From positions 434,001 to 498,000 of the forward strand of contig NZ_JAFKOJ010000001.1 in the NCBI RefSeq assembly GCF_017303275.1: DNA of 64,000 nt, read 5' to 3'. The DNA comes from Bacillus sp. NTK034 (GTDB lineage: Bacteria > Bacillota > Bacilli > Bacillales > Cytobacillaceae). Below, piece after piece: positions 34,513 to 42,063 of this stretch (position 1 is its first letter; each line of letters begins with the position of its first letter). The position numbers and the translations under genes are program-made. Under the pieces are notes generated by a model. That model saw nothing but the letters and a program-made list of their open reading frames with translations, was not told where the DNA came from and searched no databases.

Positions 34513-34796
34513 TGTCAACAAAAACGATCGAAGAAAAGCAATATTTAGTTCGTTTTAAGGCAGACACCAAATCACATCTTACCGTATTGGATCATGATAT
34601 CTGCATGACAAAATGCCCCGATAAAATATGCACTATTTTCTGTCCGGCTGAGGTGTACAAGTGGGAAGGATTGAGAATGCAGGTGGGTTATGAAGGATGC
34701 CATGAATGCGGCAGCTGCCGGATTGGATGCCCATATCAGAATATTAAATGGGAATACCCAAAAGGCGGCCATGGTATAGTATTCAGGCTTGCATAA
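34512..34796 (+). CDS. fixX: FixX-type ferredoxin-like protein
   Basis: A 94-residue iron-sulfur protein. The cluster motif CHECGSCRIGCPYQNIKWEY matches the [4Fe-4S] domain of ETF-QO C-termini. A second Cys group (CMTKCPDKICTIFC) precedes it, as is usual in FixX. It would relay electrons between FixC and the quinone or a low-potential acceptor. The ATG overlaps the fixC stop by one base (TAATG). It is the last gene of fixABCX. Confidence 0.93.
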   Translation: MSTKTIEEKQYLVRFKADTKSHLTVLDHDICMTKCPDKICTIFCPAEVYKWEGLRMQVGYEGCHECGSCRIGCPYQNIKWEYPKGGHGIVFRLA

Positions 34797-34815
34797 GTAA
34801 ACCCCTATTTCATAC

Positions 34816-34843
34816 AAAAACCGGCCATATTTGGCCGGTTTGA
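34816..34843 (+). terminator. Terminator of fixABCX operon
   Basis: AAACCGGCC pairs with GGCCGGTTT around ATATTT, 20 bp after the fixX stop. The T tract is short. Confidence 0.8.
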
Positions 34844-35084
34844 AAAGGGGGGTAATGAAAAAGGTTTTATCTTTCGGTACATTTATATTATAGATTAGAA
34901 ATATTAACAAAATGTTAACAACCTATATCAAAACTATTAATCCTGCAGTATGTTATTCTGTTTTTATTATAAATTACCGCGTTAAAGCTTTTAAGTAATA
35001 GTACTTTAGTATCTTAATTTTATAGGCAGGATCTGTTAAACTAAAAGTGGTCGGACTATTATAGTTGACCCCCTATAATCTTGG

Positions 35085-35115
35085 AGAGCTTAGAGATGTC
35101 TAGGCTCTTTTTTTT
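35085..35115 (+). terminator. Orphan rightward terminator in a 440-bp gene-free gap
   Basis: AGAGCTTAGA pairs with TCTAGGCTCT around GATG, followed by eight T residues. No rightward gene lies between it and the fixX terminator, so it may end a small RNA. The rest of 34844-35236 shows no coding frame with a start signal. Confidence 0.75.
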
Positions 35116-35236
35116 ACAATGAATTATGAATTCAATTTTCTGAGGGTTTTGATTAAAAGTAGAAATTACCTATATGTATGTTATTTCACATTCGAGGGTA
35201 AAAAAAGAGTAACGCATAGGGGAATAAAATTTGAGG

Positions 35237-35557
35237 TTAGCTGATTCTCTCTTGTCTCTTTAAAAAATTGAACTGTGAGTTTTTTACATTGGCTTCAAGC
35301 TCTTTAGCATGTTCAAACGCTTTATGGATGCATTCGTACAGAGATGAAGAATATAGCGCCTTATTCCATGAAAAACTTCCTTCTGAATTGGACGGATATA
35401 GGGTTACTTTCCAGACGTAGAAATCATTTTCCTGTTCTTTAAGCTGTCCTTCCAGAGCGATTAGCCAATGGGTTTGCCCAGCCGTAAGGAATGGCTCAGC
35501 TGCCTTTGCTGGAATAAGGCATTTTTGATAAAAATCAAAGTAGTTTGGCAGGTGCAT
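35237..35557 (-). CDS. Conserved-type hypothetical protein, 106 aa
   Basis: A soluble 106-residue protein (MHLPNYFDFYQKCLIPAKAA ... GQTHWLIALEGQLKEQENDF) with a helical C-terminal half (YECIHKAFEHAKELEANVKN). A strong ribosome site (TTAGGAGGG) precedes the ATG. No signal peptide, membrane segment or catalytic motif is apparent. It seems monocistronic. I do not recognise the family. Confidence 0.7.
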   Translation of the reverse strand: MHLPNYFDFYQKCLIPAKAAEPFLTAGQTHWLIALEGQLKEQENDFYVWKVTLYPSNSEGSFSWNKALYSSSLYECIHKAFEHAKELEANVKNSQFNFLKRQERIS

Positions 35558-35716
35558 ATTTAATCCCTCCTAACATTTTACAGGGTATTTAGCTGCACAA
35601 AGAGAGCTAATATCTTACCTTTATTATATGGCAAAAAAGGAGAAGATTGCACACAATTGTTAAAATTTTTAGAAAACTTTTAAAAAGAATCTGAAGAATC
35701 TGCAATCCTTTTGAAG

Positions 35717-35742
35717 AAGGAGGGGTGACCCCTCCTTTTTAT
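35717..35742. terminator. Hairpin at the 3' end of the MFS gene
   Basis: AAGGAGGGG and CCCCTCCTT pair perfectly around TGA. The T run is stronger on the plus strand, although the only adjoining 3' end is that of the minus-strand transporter. Confidence 0.6.
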
Positions 35743-36978
35743 CTATTTATTCCATTCTGAAACAGTTTCATCCGGCGGGAGCAATAATGTCAGCAAACCC
35801 AGTACGGGAAGAAAGCCGGTTAATATAATCATATTTATCAGACCAACAGTGTCAGCAATATAGCCCAGAGCAATTGAGCCTATTGCCCCCATACCAAAAG
35901 CCAGCCCCACTGTAAGTCCTGCCATAGTGCCGATTTTGCCCGGAACTAATTCCTGAGCGTATACTACCGTCACCGAAAAGCTTGACATCAGTATGAATCC
36001 GCTAGCCACGAGCATGACAAATGCAATTGGAGATGGAACGAAAGGAATCAGGATGGAAAGCGGAACAGTCAGGATCATGGACAGGAAAATAATCCTTTTC
36101 TTTCCAAACCGATCTGCAAGCGGCCCGCCAAAAAATGTGCCCAAAGCACCTGATACTAAAAATGCAAATAAGAAGAGCTGTGCCTGACTAATGGAGAAAG
36201 AATATTTTTCTATTGCATAAAAAGCGTAGAAATTTGTCATCCCGGAGATATACCATGAACGGGCAAATATCAAAAAGAGAACCAGGGTCAGTGCACGCCA
36301 TACTTTTTTTGATATCTTTTTATTATTATGTCCACCAGCTAGTTTTTTAGCTCTGCCGGCAATTAGTTCTTCCTGAAGGCGTCCAGTATACCAAAATGCT
36401 ATATAGATCAGCAGTCCGACTGCAATTGCAGCAACTGCAGTAAACCAGGCAGCTCCCATTTGACCGAGCGGAACTAGAATGAGCGCGGTAATGATAGGAG
36501 CAAGTGCCTGTCCTGTGTTTCCGCCGACTTGATAGATAGATTGAGCCAGACCTCTGCGCTGGCCAGCTGCCAAATAAGCAACCCTGGATCCTTCCGGGTG
36601 GAACACAGCTGAACCGAAACCAATCAATAATACCGATATAATAATCCATTTATAATCCGGGGCAAAGGCCAATCCTAATATGCCAAATAAAGTGAAAGTC
36701 AGGCCGATTGGCAAGGCGAAAGGGAACGGCTTTTTATCAGTGGCCATTCCAATAACCGGCTGCATGACAGATGACACGATATTCAGTGAAAAGGCAATCA
36801 TTCCTAGCTGTGAGTATGAAAGCCCCATAGATTTTTCTAAAATGGGAAACATGGCTGGAATAACTGATTGTATAGAGTCATTCAATAGGTGGCAAAGGCC
36901 AATAATGAATAAGATTCGATAGGCCGTTTTCTGATGCGGCTCATATCTTGGGCTGATTGAAGCAGCGGTAGTACTCAT
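35743..36978 (-). CDS. MFS transporter, fosmidomycin-resistance (Fsr) type
   Basis: A 411-residue transporter with about twelve membrane segments and a basic central loop (AGRAKKLAGGHNNKKISKKV). It begins with a family-typical segment (LFIIGLCHLLNDSIQSVIPA), then GSAVFHPEGSRVAYLAAGQR and GGPLADRFGKKRI. The HPEGSR motif is characteristic of the Fsr group of drug exporters. The true substrate in Bacillus is unknown. The start at 36978 has AAAAGGAGA upstream; an extension to 37011 lacks one. It is divergent from the following kinase-fold gene. Confidence 0.85.
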   Translation of the reverse strand: MSTTAASISPRYEPHQKTAYRILFIIGLCHLLNDSIQSVIPAMFPILEKSMGLSYSQLGMIAFSLNIVSSVMQPVIGMATDKKPFPFALPIGLTFTLFGILGLAFAPDYKWIIISVLLIGFGSAVFHPEGSRVAYLAAGQRRGLAQSIYQVGGNTGQALAPIITALILVPLGQMGAAWFTAVAAIAVGLLIYIAFWYTGRLQEELIAGRAKKLAGGHNNKKISKKVWRALTLVLFLIFARSWYISGMTNFYAFYAIEKYSFSISQAQLFLFAFLVSGALGTFFGGPLADRFGKKRIIFLSMILTVPLSILIPFVPSPIAFVMLVASGFILMSSFSVTVVYAQELVPGKIGTMAGLTVGLAFGMGAIGSIALGYIADTVGLINMIILTGFLPVLGLLTLLLPPDETVSEWNK

Positions 36979-37123
36979 GATATAGTCTCCTTTTTTCTGA
37001 ACATTTCGCAAAGCTAAATATAGTTTACATTATTCATTAGTCTTTCAAAATAGTTATTTTGGAAATCTATTAAATATTATATAATTTACATTATTCAGAT
37101 TATATAAAAGGGCAGGGGAGCTA

Positions 37124-38116
37124 ATGGAAAATGCAGTTGATGCTTTAATGACGGACGATATTCTCAAAAATTTCCTTAGAATCTATTCTTTGAATATCGG
37201 GAATTATAAAAAGCTGGGTGACTTTGAAAACTATGTTTATGAGGTTCATAAAGATGGAATTGTATATATTTTGAGGATAACCCACTCATCTCACCGCATG
37301 CTGGAGGAGCTTCTATCAGAAGCAGACTGGATGAATTACCTGAAATCGAAGGATTTAAAGGTTTCAGAAGTTTTTCCATCACAGAATGGGAATATGGTTG
37401 AGAGGTTAACAGCCGAGGACGGTTCTGCCTTTTATGCCAGCCTGTTTTCAAAAGCAGAGGGAAAACCAATAAGTGTTCGGGCACGCGAATTCAATCAGGA
37501 GTTATTTCAAGCATGGGGAAGAGCGGTGGGGAAAATGCACGCAGCCACAAAATCATATGTTCCATCAGCTGGAATTTTACCGCGAATGCAATGGGATGAA
37601 GAAGAACTGCTTTTAGTGGAGAAATATATACCGGCAGAAGATCAATTGGTCATTAAGCATACAAAGGATTTATTGAATCTGCTTCAAAATTTGCCGAAAA
37701 ATATAAACAGTTTTGGCCTTATTCATACGGATCTTCATTCGGGAAACTTTTTTTATGATGGGAAAGATATTCATGTATTTGATTTTGATGACTGCTGCCA
37801 TCATTGGTTTGCATCTGATATAGCGATTCCGCTGTATTACTCACTTTTATATAAGTTCAAAGAGGCGGATACAGCAGAAATGAAAATATTTGGTAAACAT
37901 TTCCTGGACGCGTTTTTGGTTGGCTATCAGCTGGAAAATGAAATTCCTGATGGTTTGGAAAGGCAGCTGCCCTTATTTCTGAGGCTGAGAGATATCACAC
38001 TTTATTCCGTCCTTCATAAAAAAATTGCTCCTGAAGACAGGAATTCGCAGCTATTATTTATGATGGAGACGATAAAGAAAAGAATAGAGAGAAATGATCC
38101 TATCTATCCGATTTAA
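37124..38116 (+). CDS. Phosphotransferase, aminoglycoside phosphotransferase fold
   Basis: A 330-residue APH-family protein. The catalytic loop is GLIHTDLHSGNFFYDG (Asp and Asn) and the metal-binding Asp lies in HVFDFDDCCHHWFASDIAIP. The N-terminal lobe includes NYVYEVHKDGIVYILRITHS. Such proteins phosphorylate small molecules such as homoserine, choline or aminoglycosides; the substrate is not predictable here. B. subtilis YerI-type proteins look similar. The ATG follows GGGGAG. Confidence 0.82.
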   Translation: MENAVDALMTDDILKNFLRIYSLNIGNYKKLGDFENYVYEVHKDGIVYILRITHSSHRMLEELLSEADWMNYLKSKDLKVSEVFPSQNGNMVERLTAEDGSAFYASLFSKAEGKPISVRAREFNQELFQAWGRAVGKMHAATKSYVPSAGILPRMQWDEEELLLVEKYIPAEDQLVIKHTKDLLNLLQNLPKNINSFGLIHTDLHSGNFFYDGKDIHVFDFDDCCHHWFASDIAIPLYYSLLYKFKEADTAEMKIFGKHFLDAFLVGYQLENEIPDGLERQLPLFLRLRDITLYSVLHKKIAPEDRNSQLLFMMETIKKRIERNDPIYPI

Positions 38117-38152
38117 AAAAGAAGGTGCCCGTCAGTGTGCACCTTCCTTTTT
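38115..38152. terminator. Bidirectional terminator between APH-like gene and kinD
   Basis: GAAGGTGC pairs with GCACCTTC. The A run on the left and T run on the right allow termination in both directions. Confidence 0.88.
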
Positions 38153-39652
38153 TTATGCGTTTTTAATAGGAAGAAAAATATCTACATGCGTTCCTTTAGT
38201 TTCTTTGCTTGTAATAAATATTTCACCGCCGAAAGAGTGCAGAATGCGTCTGCAGACCACGAGGCCAAGGCCCGTGCCCATTTCCTTTGAAGTGTAAAAT
38301 GGATGGAAAATTTTTTCAATCTCATTTTCAGGGATTCCTGAGCCTGTGTCCGCAATCTTAAGCTGACACTTGGAATGCATTTTATTTAGCTTGATTGTCA
38401 GCTTTCCTCCACCCTCCATCGATTCAAAAGCGTTTTTCGTTAAATTCAGGACAACCTGCTTCATCTGGTCTTTCGTACAATCGACCATGACAGGTTCATC
38501 TGAAAGAGCAGATTCAAAAGTGACATTGTGTAAATTAGCTTCGGAGCGTATCAAGGGTTCTAATTCCTTTATGATATTTCTCAAATCCAACGTTTCCATC
38601 TTTTGAGCTGCAGGTTTACCCAGTATTAAAAATTCACTTACAATTTCATTAATTCTGCTTATCTCATCATTAATAACTGAAAAGTAATACTGGTCATGTG
38701 TATTCGTATATTTTTCACTTAATAGCTGTATAAGGCCTTTTATTCCTGTTAAAGGGTTCCTGATTTCATGGGCAGTGCTGGCAGCAAGAGTACCCACCAG
38801 TTCCAGCTTTTGGAGCTCATTTTCCTTTTTTTCCTCTTCATTCTGCTTTTTAAGCCTTAAATACTTAATAAAGAGAAATAGAATATGGCTTATAATCATT
38901 AACACAAGGATAGCCTTAAAAGCATCTTTGGCAATTTCCAGCATATCTCTTGGCGGCAATTCTACTTTTACACTCCAGGGAAGCCTGTCAATTGGAATTG
39001 AAATGCTATTATGCCTGGAAAACGATGAGTCACCATTCATGTTGATGTCCATAATCGTTTCCCTTTCTGAATTAAGGACAGAAAGCCGTGCTTCAGGAGT
39101 AAGAAGTCTCATAATATTTTGTACGTAATCCACCCTCATATGTGCCACAATAATAGAGATTACCTCTCCATTGTCGTTGAATACGGGCTTTCCTATCCCA
39201 ACTACTGTTTGCCCATTGGTGAGGGTTTCAGGTGAGTTAGAGATAACAATATCTTTCGTGCGTGAAACCTCATTTAGATATTTCTTTTTAGATAAATCGG
39301 AGTTCGCTAAAAATTGATTTGACCCTGTAAGAACCTTTCCGCTGGGATCAAGAAGGTAAATCCCGCCATATCGCGGATCCAGCTGATTGGCTTTTTGGAG
39401 CAGAGGCTCCAGTTTATCAGATGGCGTGTCAGCACTTCCTGCAGTCAGTGATAACATCTCAAGTGTGGTCACAGTTTCAGATATAAACTGATCCCAGCTC
39501 CTTTGGTGTATGGAGCCAATCCATTTTGCTTCTTCCAGTCTTTTTTCATCGTTTTGATTAACAGAGTCCATAACGAAAAAGATGCTGCCGGCCAAAGTGG
39601 GAATAATTACTGCGATTAAATATAGTAGTAAATTTCGTTTTCGACTATTCAT
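38153..39652 (-). CDS. kinD: Sensor histidine kinase with Cache domain, KinD-like
   Basis: A 499-residue membrane kinase. Membrane segment 1 (LLLYLIAVIIPTLAGSIFFV) is followed by an extracytoplasmic Cache domain of about 220 residues (YGGIYLLDPSGKVLTGSNQF, VGIGKPVFNDNGEVISIIVA). Membrane segment 2 (AILVLMIISHILFLFIKYL) leads to HisKA with His295 in TAHEIRNPLTGIKG and an HATPase domain (NLTKNAFESM, ADTGSGIP, GTGLGLVV). No regulator gene adjoins. The architecture and position before mhqR match KinD, which senses matrix-related signals and feeds the Spo0A phosphorelay. The start follows TGGAG. Confidence 0.87.
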   Translation of the reverse strand: MNSRKRNLLLYLIAVIIPTLAGSIFFVMDSVNQNDEKRLEEAKWIGSIHQRSWDQFISETVTTLEMLSLTAGSADTPSDKLEPLLQKANQLDPRYGGIYLLDPSGKVLTGSNQFLANSDLSKKKYLNEVSRTKDIVISNSPETLTNGQTVVGIGKPVFNDNGEVISIIVAHMRVDYVQNIMRLLTPEARLSVLNSERETIMDINMNGDSSFSRHNSISIPIDRLPWSVKVELPPRDMLEIAKDAFKAILVLMIISHILFLFIKYLRLKKQNEEEKKENELQKLELVGTLAASTAHEIRNPLTGIKGLIQLLSEKYTNTHDQYYFSVINDEISRINEIVSEFLILGKPAAQKMETLDLRNIIKELEPLIRSEANLHNVTFESALSDEPVMVDCTKDQMKQVVLNLTKNAFESMEGGGKLTIKLNKMHSKCQLKIADTGSGIPENEIEKIFHPFYTSKEMGTGLGLVVCRRILHSFGGEIFITSKETKGTHVDIFLPIKNA

Positions 39653-39785
39653 CAGGTTAACTCCAGCATAATTAGGTTGATTTGTTCTTATCTAAGTGAC
39701 ATTATCAATATTATACCATTTTGTGTTAAAAGTGGTTTTTTTCTTTCAAAGGAATGATATTTTATATGTAAGGAGGGGTTATTTG

Positions 39786-41369
39786 ATGAAATCAGAGGTT
39801 TTTCTCACGATTTTAGCTACAAGTGATGTCCATGGACATGTTTATCCATATTATTATGGAACTGGTGAGCACGCTGATCATGGGCTGGGTAAGCTTGCAG
39901 CAATAATTAAGAAAGAAAAGGAACAATCTGAGATCTCCATTCTTATTGATAACGGCGATCTGATCCAGGGAACTCCTCTAACTTATTATTATTCCAGATA
40001 CTTAAAAAACCAAAAAAATCCCATGATTCAAATATTAAATGAACTTGAATATGATGCAGCTGTAATCGGAAATCATGAATTCAACTATGGAAAGAACATA
40101 CTTGCAAGAGCTGTCAGCGAGTCCAATTTCCCATGGCTGTCAGCCAATATTTTATTCAATTCAACAAAGGAAACGTATTTCGGGCTACCTTATAAAATAA
40201 AATCTTTTCCAAATGGTTTGAAAGCAGCGGTAGTAGGTGTCACAACCCAGTATATCCCCAATTGGGAGAAAAGGCAGCATATTGAACATCTTGTTTTTGA
40301 ATCTGCGGTGATCAGCTTAAAGAGGTGGGTTTCATATATTCAGGAGGAAGAGAAACCAGATTTGATTATTGTCTCTTATCATGGCGGCTTTGAAAGGGAT
40401 ATCAGAACAGGTGAAGAGACAGAAGAACAAACTGGAGAAAATGAAGCATATCGGATTTGTACAGAAGTTCCTGGAATTGATGTTCTGATTACCGGGCATC
40501 AGCACCGTTATATTGAAGGAGAACAAGTAAATGGTGTGGCTGTTGTGCAGCCGGGATTTAATGGTCAAGCGCTTGCAAAGGTTACCGTTAAATTCAGAAA
40601 GAAACACAATGATTGGCTGATTGATGAAAAACACTCTGCCTTAATTTATCCGGACGGAATGCCGCCTGATAATGAGGTGCTGCAGCTTGCCGGGTATTAT
40701 GAATCTAAAACCCAGAAATGGCTGGATAAGGTGATCGGTGAAATTGATGGGGATATGCTGATTGATAATATATTTGAGGCGCGAACAGGGGAGCATCCGC
40801 TGATTGAATTCATTAATAAAGTGCAGATGGAAGCGTCAGGTGCTGATATTTCCTGTACGGCCTTATTTCATGAGGGGGCACCGGGATTCAAGTCTAAAGT
40901 AACGATGAGAGAAATTGTTTCTAACTATATTTATCCAAATTCATTATGTGTTCTCAAAGTTACAGGAAAAGACATTAAAGGCGCTTTGGAGCGGTCAGCA
41001 GCTTATTTTGAATTGAACAGTGACGGAAAAATTATGGTGAATCCTGATTTTTCGTATCCAAAGCCACAGCATTATAATTACGATATGTGGGAAGGTATTG
41101 AGTATAAAATAGATATTTCACGACATAAGGGCAGCAGGATCACAAAGCTTCTCTATAAAGGGCATCCTATCAGGGAAGATGGCGAGTATCATGTAGTAAT
41201 GAACAATTACCGTGCTGCTGGCGGTGGAGGCTACAATATGTTCAAGGATAAGCCAGTGGTGAAAGAAATTTTAACCGATATGACCGAATTGATTGCCGAC
41301 TACTTCTTTGAAAAGAAAAAGGTAATTCCAACTCTTAATCACAATTGGGAGGTTGTAGCGGGCAAATGA
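39786..41369 (+). CDS. 5'-nucleotidase/cyclic phosphodiesterase family protein
   Basis: A 527-residue two-domain metallophosphoesterase. The N-terminal domain has the dinuclear-metal motifs ATSDVHGHVYP, LIDNGDLIQGTP, VIGNHEFNYG and ITGHQHRYIEG. The C-terminal 5'-nucleotidase domain has NNYRAAGGGGYNMF for base binding. It hydrolyses nucleoside monophosphates or cyclic 2',3'-nucleotides in related proteins. Unlike secreted relatives it shows no signal peptide: the ATG at 39786, with GGAGGGG upstream, leads directly into the first strand, suggesting a cytoplasmic enzyme. It stands alone between kinD and mhqR. Confidence 0.88.
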   Translation: MKSEVFLTILATSDVHGHVYPYYYGTGEHADHGLGKLAAIIKKEKEQSEISILIDNGDLIQGTPLTYYYSRYLKNQKNPMIQILNELEYDAAVIGNHEFNYGKNILARAVSESNFPWLSANILFNSTKETYFGLPYKIKSFPNGLKAAVVGVTTQYIPNWEKRQHIEHLVFESAVISLKRWVSYIQEEEKPDLIIVSYHGGFERDIRTGEETEEQTGENEAYRICTEVPGIDVLITGHQHRYIEGEQVNGVAVVQPGFNGQALAKVTVKFRKKHNDWLIDEKHSALIYPDGMPPDNEVLQLAGYYESKTQKWLDKVIGEIDGDMLIDNIFEARTGEHPLIEFINKVQMEASGADISCTALFHEGAPGFKSKVTMREIVSNYIYPNSLCVLKVTGKDIKGALERSAAYFELNSDGKIMVNPDFSYPKPQHYNYDMWEGIEYKIDISRHKGSRITKLLYKGHPIREDGEYHVVMNNYRAAGGGGYNMFKDKPVVKEILTDMTELIADYFFEKKKVIPTLNHNWEVVAGK

Positions 41370-41384
41370 TCCGAATGTGTTAAA

Positions 41385-41413
41385 TTGACAGCTTTCTTCC
41401 TGTTTTCTATAAT
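41385..41413 (+). promoter_or_regulatory. Consensus sigma-A promoter of MarR-type gene
   Basis: TTGACA (41385-41390) and TATAAT (41408-41413) are spaced 17 bp, a perfect consensus match about 60 bp before the regulator start. Confidence 0.85.
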
Positions 41414-41471
41414 GATTGAGAATTGAATTTAGGTAAACGCTACTAATTAAATGGTAAAGGGATTGGATAAA

Positions 41472-41927
41472 ATGGGGTCTGAACAAATTGACCAATCGTT
41501 GAAATTGTTTATTGTCCTGTCCAGGGCATATAGGGCAATAAATGAAAATGTAAATAAACTAATACAAACTTATGGATTGAACCCAACTGAATTTGCTGTT
41601 CTGGAACTGCTTTACCATAAAGGTGAGCAGCCTTTGCAGCAGATTGGCGGGAAAATACTGTTGGCCAGCGGAAGCATCACATATGTAGTGGACAAGCTAG
41701 AGCAGAAAGGCTTGTTAAAAAGGGTCGCATGCCCGAATGACAGAAGAGTTACCTTTGCGCAAATAACAGATAAGGGAAAAGACTTTATCGAAAACATATT
41801 CCCTGACCATGAAAAGCATATCCATTCATTAATGTCCGAGCTTACTCCAGAAGAAAAAGGTACGGCCATTGAGTTATTAAAGAAGCTTGGACTGTCTATC
41901 TCCAATGATAAAAATGGGGTACAGTAA
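41472..41927 (+). CDS. mhqR: MarR-family repressor, MhqR-like
   Basis: A 151-residue winged-helix repressor. The core DQSLKLFIVLSRAYRAINEN, LNPTEFAVLELLYHKGEQPL, LLASGSITYVVDKLEQKGLL and RVACPNDRRVTFAQITDKG is very close to B. subtilis MhqR (YkvE), which controls quinone-detoxification genes. It has a Cys in the wing region but is not of the OhrR type. The ATG at 41472 is favoured because AAAGGG precedes it; the ATG at 41451 lacks a site. It lies next to kinD as in B. subtilis. Confidence 0.87.
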   Translation: MGSEQIDQSLKLFIVLSRAYRAINENVNKLIQTYGLNPTEFAVLELLYHKGEQPLQQIGGKILLASGSITYVVDKLEQKGLLKRVACPNDRRVTFAQITDKGKDFIENIFPDHEKHIHSLMSELTPEEKGTAIELLKKLGLSISNDKNGVQ

Positions 41928-41928
41928 T

Positions 41929-41960
41929 TAAAACAGCCTTAACCGGCTGTTTTTTATTTT
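41929..41960 (+). terminator. Terminator of mhqR
   Basis: AAACAGCC pairs with GGCTGTTT around TTAACC and is followed by TTTATTTT, directly after the stop codon. Confidence 0.9.
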
Positions 41961-42063
41961 GTGCTTTATAGATAGGTTCAGGGGAGGAAATTAACCAAAT
42001 ATTGTCGAAATAGTTTAGTGGTTTGTTTAAAATCGATTTACATATACATGAGGGGGAAATAAT

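Noticed and set aside
35717..35742. Operator for the MFS transporter
   Set aside because: The palindrome lies at the 3' end of the gene, not at its promoter, so a terminator role is more likely.
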